This document shows, piece after piece, positions 1 through 7,155 of a stretch of DNA of 32,098 bases. The DNA is from Mediterranea sp. (in: CFB group bacteria) (GTDB lineage: Bacteria > Bacteroidota > Bacteroidia > Bacteroidales > Bacteroidaceae). Position numbers and translations under genes: made by a program. The notes under the pieces are model-generated. The model saw nothing but the letters and a program-made list of their open reading frames with translations. It was not told the origin of the DNA and made no database searches. How positions within the stretch are numbered: the stretch's first letter is position 1; each line of letters begins with the position of its first letter. The DNA lies in the NCBI GenBank assembly GCA_031261785.1, contig JAISIZ010000054.1, positions 1-32,098 of the forward strand, written 5' to 3'.

Positions 1-78
1 CCATTCCCGAAATCTGATTACAAAAGCTCGGGCTTTTTTTCCCATTCCCGAAATCTGATTACAAAAGCTCGGGCTTCT
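1..78. repeat. Tandem 41-bp palindromic repeat (left copy, runs off the window edge)
   Basis: Two units with a 41-bp period: each has CCATTCCCGAAATCTGATTA, then the near-palindromic core AAAAGCTCGGGCTTTT (cores at 22-37 and 63-74; the second is broken after GGGCTT). This is the same family as the array at 31543-31764, but in the opposite orientation. Read on the + strand, the first core ends in a run of seven T, so it resembles an intrinsic terminator for rightward transcripts. The units are nearly identical and there are no variable spacers, so it is not a CRISPR. Confidence 0.85.
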
Positions 79-111
79 CGCTCCTCGCGAATCCATGGTT
101 GAAATTTGTCG

Positions 112-188
112 ACCCCGCGAAACCTCCATGCGTCGCGTGAGAACTTCGCGGATCCGCGAAGATTCGCCCACGACGACGACAATGATAG
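112..188. repeat. Decayed copy of the 41-bp modular GC-rich element
   Basis: Two diverged modules (about 39 and 38 nt) start with the CCGCGAA signature of the elements at 14097 and 31857. The second (from 151) lines up with the alpha-type module at 14138, including the shared GAC-AAT-ATA ending. The junction forms the perfect 18-bp palindrome CTTCGCGGATCCGCGAAG (144-161). It lies downstream of the leftward namZ-like gene. I see no coding potential in 1-259. Confidence 0.5.
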
Positions 189-259
189 CCTACCTCAACC
201 CGCTCTCCGCCGTAGGTCCCTGCGCCTACTCGCTGTAGCGGAACCTCATCATCAGCTGG

Positions 260-1444
260 CTACTTTGGAAGAGGCGGCGTGTCGTATAGCAGGTACTTCG
301 TCCGCATCGCCCTATACTTCTCCAGCGCGGGTTGCCAGCCGGCCCGTATCTCCTCTTCCGTCGCTCCGCCGAGGATGGCTTCGCGTACGCTGTCGGTTCC
401 CATCAGCAGGTCGAACCAACGAGGACGGGAGAAGAAGGCAGCTCCCTCTCCCGACAGGCGATAAAAGCGAAGGAAATAGCGCAAGCTGAAGCCTCGGGGA
501 TCGATTTCGTCGCGCAGGTCGACGCCCTGGCAGGGTATATCCTTGTGCGGCGGGTTCTTGTCGAATCCCGGCAGGGAGCGTGGCGTGAACGCGAAGTCGC
601 CGTACCGTCCGCCTGGCGCGCCCAACACCTGGAACGGGAAGGTGGTGCCTCGTCCCACGCTGACGCGTGTGGCCTCGAACGGGCAAAGCGAGGCGTAGAG
701 GCGGACAGACTGGTCGTTGGGCAGGTTGGGCGATGGCTTGACGCGAAGCGAGTAAGGCTGTCCATGATGCCAGCCCCACACGGGTATCACCACCAATTGG
801 CAAGCCTCCCGCCTTCCCCCGATCCAGCCCTCGCCATTGATCATCCGCGCCAGCTCGCCCACCGTGCAGCCATGCAGCAAGGGGACGGGCAGCATACCGA
901 CGAAGCTCCTGAACGCGGGTTCGAGCATGGGACCATCCACGTAGTCGCACGGATTGGGACGGTCGAGCACTACCAACTCTTTGCCGTTCTCGGCACAAGC
1001 CTCCATTATATAATATAAGGTACTGGTGTAGGTGTAAAACCTTGCCCCCACGTCCTGTATGTCGAAGACGACAACATCCACGTCGGCCAATTGCCGTGCG
1101 GTAGGTTTCTTGTTCTTGCCGTATAGCGACACGATGGGCAGTCCGGTGCGCCGGTCGCGTCCGTCGGCCACCGCCTCGCCGGCGTCGGCATCGCCCCTGA
1201 AGCCGTGTTCGGGGGCGAACACCTTCCTGATGTCGACACCGAGCGTGAGCAAGGAATCGGGCAAGGGCGTCAGTCCGTCGCCTATCGCGGATGTCTGGTT
1301 CACCACCATCGCCACCCGCTTCCCCTCGAGCAGGGGGAGGTAGTCGGAAGTGCGGTCGGCACCGGTAAACACGGCTTCCCCGGCGGCGGCGGGGAGACAC
1401 AGCACGAGCGCGGCGAGCAGGGAGAGAAAGAGTCGGATGCCCAT
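260..1444 (-). CDS. namZ: DUF1343 family protein, probable exo-beta-N-acetylmuramidase (NamZ-like)
   Basis: 394 aa. The start is ATG at 1444, chosen because it gives a clean signal peptide (MGIRLFLSLLAALVLCLPAAAG); the open frame extends 27 codons further upstream without adding a plausible domain. DUF1343 landmarks are visible: NQTS (about 50), PEHGFRG (78-84), SLYG followed by KKP, DIQDVGARFYTYTSTL, DRPNP, DGPML, and SVGRGT..PFQ..GAP. The family includes NamZ enzymes that remove terminal MurNAc from peptidoglycan fragments (known for Bacillus YbbC and Tannerella NamZ). The signal peptide indicates periplasmic action in cell wall recycling. The family assignment is firm; the exact activity is inferred. 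It is transcribed divergently from the ATPase gene; I found no convincing -7 box on the minus strand. Confidence 0.9.
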   Translation of the reverse strand: MGIRLFLSLLAALVLCLPAAAGEAVFTGADRTSDYLPLLEGKRVAMVVNQTSAIGDGLTPLPDSLLTLGVDIRKVFAPEHGFRGDADAGEAVADGRDRRTGLPIVSLYGKNKKPTARQLADVDVVVFDIQDVGARFYTYTSTLYYIMEACAENGKELVVLDRPNPCDYVDGPMLEPAFRSFVGMLPVPLLHGCTVGELARMINGEGWIGGRREACQLVVIPVWGWHHGQPYSLRVKPSPNLPNDQSVRLYASLCPFEATRVSVGRGTTFPFQVLGAPGGRYGDFAFTPRSLPGFDKNPPHKDIPCQGVDLRDEIDPRGFSLRYFLRFYRLSGEGAAFFSRPRWFDLLMGTDSVREAILGGATEEEIRAGWQPALEKYRAMRTKYLLYDTPPLPK

Positions 1445-1549
1445 ATCAATCGTTTTGTATTGGTAACATGTCGCGAATATATCCATTCCCGCCGAGAGCG
1501 CAAACGATAAAAAGCGTTCTTTCACGCTGGCTACTTGCTTTATTTGGCT

Positions 1550-1557
1550 TATCTTCG
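1550..1557 (+). promoter_or_regulatory. Weak -7-like box upstream of the ATPase gene
   Basis: TATCTTCG differs by one base from the Bacteroidetes -7 consensus TAnnTTTG and lies 39 nt before the ATG at 1597. No TTG occurs at the expected 19-21 nt upstream. Confidence 0.35.
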
Positions 1558-1596
1558 CGCAGTCACTTTATAATAAGAACGTAATAGCGATATTTT

Positions 1597-2895
1597 ATGG
1601 CTACCATACAAGGATTCAGGATCAAGAACTTCGGTACATTGAAAGATGTCACCTTAGGCAAGTTGTGGAACAGCGGGCAGTCCATTAAACCCTTACGCCC
1701 GCTCACTGTAGTGATAGGCAAGAACGGAGTGGGGAAAAGCACACTATTCGACGCGTTCGGTTTTTTGGCCGATTGCCTGAAACTGGGTGTGGAAGACGCT
1801 TGCGACGCGAATGGGAGAGGCGGCTTTAAGCGAATCGTGTCGCAAGGCAGGAGCGAAGAATCTATTGAATTTGAAATATACTATAAGGAGACGTCGCAAT
1901 CTCGCCCCATCACTTACGAGATAGCCATTACCCTGGATAAAGACGAAAGGCCTTTCGTGCTAAGGGAACGGCTGCGACAACGTCGGAAAGGGCAAGATCA
2001 TGGAAAACCATACTCCTTCCTGCGCCTCGAGAAAGGGAAAGGGATCGTATGGAAAGGGGAAGAACATCTTAACATTAATTCGTTCGACGAAGAAAGGAGT
2101 ATCGACGAATGGTTCTCCACGATAACCGAAGAAGAGACCAACGAATCCGAGCGTGTGGAGCTGGACGACAAGCGGTGGCTCGGCATAGCCACACTCGGCA
2201 CGCTGAAGCAACACCCTCGCATTTCCGCTTTCCGACGATTCATAGAGGGGTGGTACCTCTGCTACTTTACCCCCGATGCCGCTCGTAGCTTGCCTATGTG
2301 GGGACCGCAGAAGCATTTGAATATCCATGGCGACAACTTGGGCAATGTCGTCCAATTCATGGAACGCGAGCACAAAAAGGAATTCAACAAGATACTGAAA
2401 GACATAGCCGAGAAGATACCCGGAATAGAAACCATAGACACGGAAAAAACTAACGATGGGCGACTGCTGCTCCGATTCAATAACAAAGGTTTCTCCGACC
2501 CCTTCTACGCGCAACAGATGTCCGACGGCACTCTGAAGATATTCGCTTACCTCCTTTTACTGTCCGATCCCACCCCGCCACCATTCCTCTGCATCGAAGA
2601 ACCCGAGAATGGTTTGTACCACAAATTGCTCGAAGCACTGGCGCATGAGTTTCGCAAACACGCTACAGGCGGAAAGGGACATTCGCAGATATTCGTTACT
2701 ACGCACCAGCCTTACCTCGTTGACGCCTTGCAGCCCGAAGAAGTTTGGATATTGGAAAAAGACGACGACGGATTCTCTTCCATTCACAGGGCGAGCGAGA
2801 TTCCGACCATCAAGGATTTGGTCGATGAAGGACTGCCATTGGGCGGCCTTTGGTACAGTGACTATCTGGATGGGGAGGCAGGACATGCACTTTGA
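1597..2895 (+). CDS. AAA/ABC-type ATPase of the OLD/PARIS-like class (AAA15/AAA21)
   Basis: 432 aa, cytoplasmic, no signal peptide. The N-terminus (MATIQGFRIKNFGTLKDV) is the usual first strand of SMC/OLD-like ABC ATPases. Walker A is GKNGVGKS (41-48), the ABC signature-like MSDGT is at 308-312, Walker B is FLCIEEPENGLY (330-341, with catalytic Glu), and the H-loop is TTH (368-370). The middle (about 100-300) is a charged insertion typical of the family. There is no fused TOPRIM or nuclease domain; that role is probably taken by the next gene, whose ATG lies inside the end of this one (11-nt overlap), so the two are translationally coupled. Related ATPases drive OLD, Gabija and PARIS anti-phage systems. 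The pair is AT-richer in codon choice than its flanks, suggesting transfer. A defence role is inferred. Confidence 0.88.
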   Translation: MATIQGFRIKNFGTLKDVTLGKLWNSGQSIKPLRPLTVVIGKNGVGKSTLFDAFGFLADCLKLGVEDACDANGRGGFKRIVSQGRSEESIEFEIYYKETSQSRPITYEIAITLDKDERPFVLRERLRQRRKGQDHGKPYSFLRLEKGKGIVWKGEEHLNINSFDEERSIDEWFSTITEEETNESERVELDDKRWLGIATLGTLKQHPRISAFRRFIEGWYLCYFTPDAARSLPMWGPQKHLNIHGDNLGNVVQFMEREHKKEFNKILKDIAEKIPGIETIDTEKTNDGRLLLRFNNKGFSDPFYAQQMSDGTLKIFAYLLLLSDPTPPPFLCIEEPENGLYHKLLEALAHEFRKHATGGKGHSQIFVTTHQPYLVDALQPEEVWILEKDDDGFSSIHRASEIPTIKDLVDEGLPLGGLWYSDYLDGEAGHAL

Positions 2896-3523
2896 CTTTT
2901 ACGTTGAAGACCAATCGGGCGAAAAAGCGTTGGAAATGCTTCTTCCAAGAATGATTGGCAAATCGACATTCAATATCCATTCTTACAAAGGTATCGGCCA
3001 CATTCCAAAAGGATTGAAGCCAAAGACCGACGCCAGCAAGCGCATCCTGCTCGATCGACTACCCAAGATCCTGAGCGGACTTGGTAAATCGTATCAAGGT
3101 TTTCCCGCCGCAATTATCGTAGTATGCGATCTCGACAACAGGGACAAAGAGCAGTTCCTTGCCGAATTGGAGCAGATCAAGGCGAATTGTGACCCATGTC
3201 CAACTACCCTGTTCTGTTTAGCCATCGAAGAAATGGAAGCCTGGCTATTGGGAGACATACCCGCCATCAAGAAAGCGTATCCCCATGCCAAGATGAACAT
3301 ACTGAATGCGTACAAAAACGATTCCATCTGCGGTACGTGGGAGGTACTGGCCGATGCCATACACAAAGGCGGCCACACGGCCCTGAAGAAAGAGGGATGG
3401 AGCAGCACCGGCGCCGCAAAATCGAGATGGGCCGAAAACATCGCTCCGCACATGGACTTACAAAACAACAGTTCTCCCAGCTTCAATGATTTCATAGAGC
3501 GTATAAAAGCCCTGAACGTATAA
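2885..3523 (+). CDS. DUF4276-like (TOPRIM-related) partner of the ATPase
   Basis: 212 aa. The ATG at 2885 overlaps the ATPase stop by 11 nt; the frame is open further upstream, but that part runs inside the ATPase gene. Visible motifs fit a TOPRIM-like fold: FYVEDQSGEKALEMLLPRMI with an early acidic residue (E8), the hydrophobic strand IIVVCDLDNRD with a DxD (D82, D84), and FCLAIEEMEAWLLGD (E115, E116, E118), which is characteristic of DUF4276-type proteins. The C-terminus has a conserved-looking KSRWAENIAPHMD helix. By analogy with PARIS (ATPase plus DUF4435) and split OLD systems, it would be the metal-dependent nuclease effector controlled by the upstream ATPase. The family name is from memory of motifs and not searched; the function is inferred. 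Confidence 0.75.
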   Translation: MHFDFYVEDQSGEKALEMLLPRMIGKSTFNIHSYKGIGHIPKGLKPKTDASKRILLDRLPKILSGLGKSYQGFPAAIIVVCDLDNRDKEQFLAELEQIKANCDPCPTTLFCLAIEEMEAWLLGDIPAIKKAYPHAKMNILNAYKNDSICGTWEVLADAIHKGGHTALKKEGWSSTGAAKSRWAENIAPHMDLQNNSSPSFNDFIERIKALNV

Positions 3524-3542
3524 AACGACACCATCCCCTGCA

Positions 3543-4079
3543 ATGACCCCCCTGACACTCATCGACAATTATTACCCCGAGGGCAGCGAGCGGCGGCGCG
3601 TGCTGCTCGACCACAGTCGCGCCGTCACCGCTAAGGCACTCGCCATGGTCGACGCCCACCCCGAGCTGGAGGCCGACCGCCGGTTCGTGGCCGAGGCCGC
3701 CATGCTGCACGACATCGGCATCTTCCTCGTCGACGCCCCCGACATCGACTGCCACGGCTCGTCGCCATACATCGCCCATGGATACCTCGGCGCCGAACTC
3801 GTGCGCCAAGCCGGATACCCCCGCCACGCCTTGGTGTGCGAACGGCACACCGGTGCCGGCATCACCCTCAGCGACATCATCGAGCAGCGACTCCCCATCC
3901 CCCATCGCGAGATGCTTCCCGTCAGCATCGAGGAGCAAATCATCTGCTTCGCCGATAAGTTCTTTTCCAAGAATCATCTGGACGAGGAGAAGAGCGTAGA
4001 GAAAGCCCGACAGAGTCTCCTCAAGTTCGGCAACGACGGAGCACGCCGATTCGACCACTGGTGCACGCTCTTCCTTTAG
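3543..4079 (+). CDS. HD-domain phosphohydrolase
   Basis: 178 aa, cytoplasmic. HD-superfamily metal ligands are visible: H24 (LLDHSRAV), H56-D57 (MLHDIGIF), H79, H95/H102 (ALVCERHTG) and D138 (CFADKFFSK). The overall layout matches small stand-alone HD proteins of Bacteroidetes, whose substrates (nucleotides or other phosphate esters) are mostly unknown. It starts 19 nt after the TOPRIM-like gene, so it may be co-transcribed with it. However, its codon use is GC-rich like the LptD-like gene and unlike the ATPase/TOPRIM-like pair, so I regard it as a resident gene rather than a third component of the cassette. Confidence 0.85.
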   Translation: MTPLTLIDNYYPEGSERRRVLLDHSRAVTAKALAMVDAHPELEADRRFVAEAAMLHDIGIFLVDAPDIDCHGSSPYIAHGYLGAELVRQAGYPRHALVCERHTGAGITLSDIIEQRLPIPHREMLPVSIEEQIICFADKFFSKNHLDEEKSVEKARQSLLKFGNDGARRFDHWCTLFL

Positions 4080-4111
4080 CATTAAAAATTGATTAATTAA
4101 CGAGGCTTCTG

Positions 4112-4128
4112 CTTCATTATTAATGAAG
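4112..4128. promoter_or_regulatory. Operator-like palindrome upstream of the LptD-like gene
   Basis: CTTCATTATTAATGAAG is a perfect inverted repeat (8-bp arms, one central base). It ends 6 nt before the -7 box at 4135-4142, a position that would overlap the RNA polymerase footprint. It could equally be a weak hairpin at the end of the HD gene, but it lacks a T run. Confidence 0.45.
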
Positions 4129-4134
4129 TTTGCG

Positions 4135-4142
4135 TACTTTTG
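4135..4142 (+). promoter_or_regulatory. -7 box of the LptD-like gene
   Basis: TACTTTTG matches TAnnTTTG and lies 26 nt before the ATG at 4169. There is no clear -33 TTG at the right distance. Confidence 0.6.
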
Positions 4143-4168
4143 CCACTTTCAAGCGAACCATATAGTCG

Positions 4169-6871
4169 ATGACGCTATTGAGAACGAAGATACTGATATC
4201 ATCTATCCTGCTGATTATCTTTATGATACTTCCCGACGAGGCCAGCGCCCAACGACGGAGGAGGCAAGCGGCTGTTACCGATAGCATACCCAGCGACAGC
4301 CTACGCCAGGCCATGCCCACCGACAGCCTGCGCCTCGACTCCATACACCCCGGCGGCCCCAAGAAGCAACCCTTAGACTCGCCCGTCACCTACGAGTCCA
4401 ACGACTCCACCGTCTTCACCCTCGGAGGCAGCGCGACCCTCTACGGCAGCGGAAAGGTGAACTACCAAAAGATAGAGCTGCAAGCCGAAGTCATCTCCAT
4501 GAACCTCGACAGCTCCACCGTGCACGCCTACGGCATCACCGACTCCACGGGCGTGACCAAGGGCAAGCCCGTCTTCAAGGACGGCGACACCGCCTACGAC
4601 ACGCAGACCATCAGCTACAACTTCAAGAGCAAGAAAGCCGGCATCACCGACATCATCACCCAGCAAGGCGAGGGATACGTCACCGGGCAGAAGGCCAAGA
4701 AAGGCGGCGACGACGAAATCTTTATGGAGAACGCCCGATACACCACCTGCGACCACCACGACCACCCACACTTCTACATGCAGCTCACCCGCGCCAAGGT
4801 GCGTCCCAAGAAGAACGTCGTCACCGGACCCGCCTACCTCGTGGTCGAAGACGTGCCGCTACCCCTCGCCGTACCCTTCTTCTTCTTCCCCTTCTCCAGC
4901 AGCTACTCCTCCGGATTCATCATGCCCACCTACATGGACGACTCGGCGCGCGGATTCGGACTGGCCAACGGCGGATACTACTTCGCCATCAGCGACCGCA
5001 TGGACCTCAAGCTCACCGGCGACATCTTCACCCGCGGCTCGTGGCGACTCTCGGCGTTGGCCAACTACAACAAGCGATACAAGTTCTCGGGCACGCTGCA
5101 AGCCGACTACCAAGTCACCAAGACAGGCGACAAGGGCATGCCCGACTACTCCGTGGCCAAGGACTTCAAGGTTGTGTGGAGCCACCGGCAGGACCCCAAG
5201 GCAAGCCCCAACACCACCTTCTCGGCCAGCGTCAACTTCTCCACCAGCAGCTACGAACGCTCCAACATCAACAACCTCTACAACTCACAAGCCCTCACGC
5301 AGAACACCAAGACCTCCAGCATCAGCTACTCGCGAAGCTTCCCCGACCTGGGACTCACCCTGTCGGGAACCACCAACATCGCGCAGACCATGCGCGACTC
5401 GTCGATAGCCGTCACCCTGCCCGACCTCAACATCACCCTCAACCGCCTTTACCCCTTCAAGCGCAAGAAGGCCGTAGGCGACGAGCGATGGTACGAGAAG
5501 ATCTCCGTGAGCTACACCGGACGCCTCACCAACAGCATACGCACCACCGACAACCTCATCTTCAAGAAAGGAATAGGCGCCTGGACCAACGCCATGAACC
5601 ACAACATACCCATCAGCGCCACCTTCACCCTCTTCAAATACTTCCAGCTATCCCCGTCGGTCAACTACACCGAGCGCTGGTACACCCAGAAAATCAACCG
5701 CCACTACAACATGGAGGCCGGACGCCTCGAGGCGCTGCCCGGCGACTCGGTGAACGGCTTCTACCGCGTCTCCAACTATTCGGCCAGCCTCAGCCTGAGC
5801 ACCAAGCTATACGGCATGTACAAGCCACTCTTCATGAAGAAGAAGGAGATACAGATCCGGCACGTCATCACCCCGCAGGTCAGCCTCAGCGGCAATCCCG
5901 GATTCAGCAAGTACTGGGAATCGTACACCGACCGCAACGGCGACCAGCAGTGGTACTCACCCTTCACCGGACAGCCCTTCAGCGTGCCCGGTCGCGAGGG
6001 GTCGGGAACGGTCAACTTCTCCGTCTCCAACAACGTCGAGATGAAGTACTACGACGCCAAGAAAGACACCGTGAAGAAGGTGAGCATCATCGACGAGCTG
6101 AGCCTCGGCATGTCGTACAACCTCGCCGCCAAGGTGCGCCCCTGGAGCAACCTGAGCATGACGCTCCGCCTCAAGCTGCCCCTCAACTACACGTTCAACA
6201 TGAACACCTCCTTCGCCACCTACGCCTACGCCTTCGACAAGAACGGCAACGTGGTCGACAGCGACCGCACCGAATGGTCGTACGGACGATTCGGACGCTT
6301 CCAGGGATGGGGTTCCTCGTTCAACTACACCCTCAACAACGACACCTTCAAAAAGCTCTTCGGGAAGAAAGAGGAGAAGGAGAAACCCACCGAGAACACC
6401 GATACCGACGAGGAAGACGAGTCCGACGACACGCAGACCAACACCACACGACCCAAGCGTGTGGAGAACGCCCAAGCCGACTCCGACGGCTACCAAGTAT
6501 TCAAGATGCCCTGGTCGGTGAGCCTCAGCTACTCGTTCAACATCAGCGAGGACCGCAGCAAGCCCATCAACCGCCACAGCATGCGCTACCCCTACCGCTA
6601 CACCCACAACCTCAACATGAACGGCAACCTCAAGATCTCCAACAACTGGTCGTTCACCTTCAACTCCGGATACGACTTCCAGGCCAAGGAGGTGACGCAG
6701 ACCTCGTGCACCATCAGCCGCGACCTTCACTGCTTCAACCTCTCGGCCAGCCTATCCCCCTTCGGGCGCTGGAAATACTACAACGTCACCATACGCGCCA
6801 ACGCCAGCATCCTCCAGGACCTCAAATACGAGCAACGAAGCCAAACCCAGAGCAACATACAGTGGTATTAG
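4169..6871 (+). CDS. lptD: LptD-like LPS-assembly outer membrane protein
   Basis: 900 aa. The signal peptide covers about 1-27 (hydrophobic ILISSILLIIFMILP, cut near ASAQ). A periplasmic LptA/OstA-like jelly-roll segment follows (about 70-230: SATLYGSGKVNYQKIELQAEVI, then ARYTTCDHHDHPHFY and TGPAYLVVEDVPLPLAVPFF). The rest, about 240-900, alternates short polar/aromatic beta strands as in a large outer membrane barrel. An acidic, low-complexity loop (about 732-764: EEKEKPTENTDTDEEDE) probably lies in one barrel loop. This arrangement is that of Bacteroidetes LptD homologues, which insert LPS into the outer leaflet. LptD of Bacteroidetes is diverged from the E. coli protein, so the family is clear but the exact role is inferred. 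It is monocistronic or follows the HD gene by 89 nt. Confidence 0.85.
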   Translation: MTLLRTKILISSILLIIFMILPDEASAQRRRRQAAVTDSIPSDSLRQAMPTDSLRLDSIHPGGPKKQPLDSPVTYESNDSTVFTLGGSATLYGSGKVNYQKIELQAEVISMNLDSSTVHAYGITDSTGVTKGKPVFKDGDTAYDTQTISYNFKSKKAGITDIITQQGEGYVTGQKAKKGGDDEIFMENARYTTCDHHDHPHFYMQLTRAKVRPKKNVVTGPAYLVVEDVPLPLAVPFFFFPFSSSYSSGFIMPTYMDDSARGFGLANGGYYFAISDRMDLKLTGDIFTRGSWRLSALANYNKRYKFSGTLQADYQVTKTGDKGMPDYSVAKDFKVVWSHRQDPKASPNTTFSASVNFSTSSYERSNINNLYNSQALTQNTKTSSISYSRSFPDLGLTLSGTTNIAQTMRDSSIAVTLPDLNITLNRLYPFKRKKAVGDERWYEKISVSYTGRLTNSIRTTDNLIFKKGIGAWTNAMNHNIPISATFTLFKYFQLSPSVNYTERWYTQKINRHYNMEAGRLEALPGDSVNGFYRVSNYSASLSLSTKLYGMYKPLFMKKKEIQIRHVITPQVSLSGNPGFSKYWESYTDRNGDQQWYSPFTGQPFSVPGREGSGTVNFSVSNNVEMKYYDAKKDTVKKVSIIDELSLGMSYNLAAKVRPWSNLSMTLRLKLPLNYTFNMNTSFATYAYAFDKNGNVVDSDRTEWSYGRFGRFQGWGSSFNYTLNNDTFKKLFGKKEEKEKPTENTDTDEEDESDDTQTNTTRPKRVENAQADSDGYQVFKMPWSVSLSYSFNISEDRSKPINRHSMRYPYRYTHNLNMNGNLKISNNWSFTFNSGYDFQAKEVTQTSCTISRDLHCFNLSASLSPFGRWKYYNVTIRANASILQDLKYEQRSQTQSNIQWY

Positions 6872-6940
6872 GAGCAGCCTTGCCAAAGGCTACGCCGGGT
6901 ACTCCCGAAAGCCCGATTAGGTTAAATTAAGATTCACGAT

Positions 6941-7004
6941 GTACGAAACGAGACATCTTATGGACGAAATGAGACTGTTTAGTTGAAAGAAACCCCGACC
7001 TTTG
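6941..7004 (+). promoter_or_regulatory. Activator-type promoter of lipoprotein paralog 1 (two direct repeats plus -7 box)
   Basis: Direct repeats GTACGAAACGAGAC (6941-6954) and GGACGAAATGAGAC (6962-6975) are spaced 21 bp, so they sit on the same DNA face. They are followed after 21 nt by the degenerate -7 box GACCTTTG (6997-7004). The same arrangement with identical spacings occurs at 11604-11667. The second repeat occupies the place of a -33 box, suggesting a dimeric activator. The block around it (from 6919) is also conserved. Confidence 0.65.
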
Positions 7005-7010
7005 TCGAAA

Positions 7011-7155
7011 TTTATAATCCTTAGCGCCGACGAAGCGAAGGATGACCTTCGTGCCGACGTGTAGCGAACACTTCGCGAGGCGCGTTCGACTTAGACCTGT
7101 AACTATTCTATCGATTGATTAGAGGACTAAGAGGAAAATGAAATGAAAAAAGAAT
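7011..7155 (+). promoter_or_regulatory. 5' leader of paralog 1 with a small hairpin
   Basis: About 145 nt between the predicted transcript start and the ATG. It contains the perfect hairpin CGAAGG-ATGA-CCTTCG (7036-7051). I see no ORF with gene-like composition here. The role is unknown. Confidence 0.35.

Noticed and set aside
106..489. 127-aa frame at the left end
   Set aside because: It runs through the decayed repeat and then antisense to the NamZ-like gene.
312..1400. 362-aa minus-strand frame overlapping the NamZ-like gene
   Set aside because: Arg/Pro-rich shadow in another frame of a gene with clear DUF1343 motifs.
2609..2884. N-terminal extension of the DUF4276-like protein
   Set aside because: These codons lie inside the ATPase Walker B and H-loop region in another frame; the domain begins at the ATG at 2885.
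3543..4079. HD protein as a third component of the ATPase/TOPRIM-like cassette
   Set aside because: It is close (19-nt gap), but its codon and base usage match the resident genes downstream, so the link is not supported by sequence alone.
5041..6930. 629-aa open frame overlapping the LptD-like gene in another frame
   Set aside because: Its Q/H/R/P-rich composition is a frame-shadow of GC-rich codons; the LptD-like frame has a signal peptide and family features.
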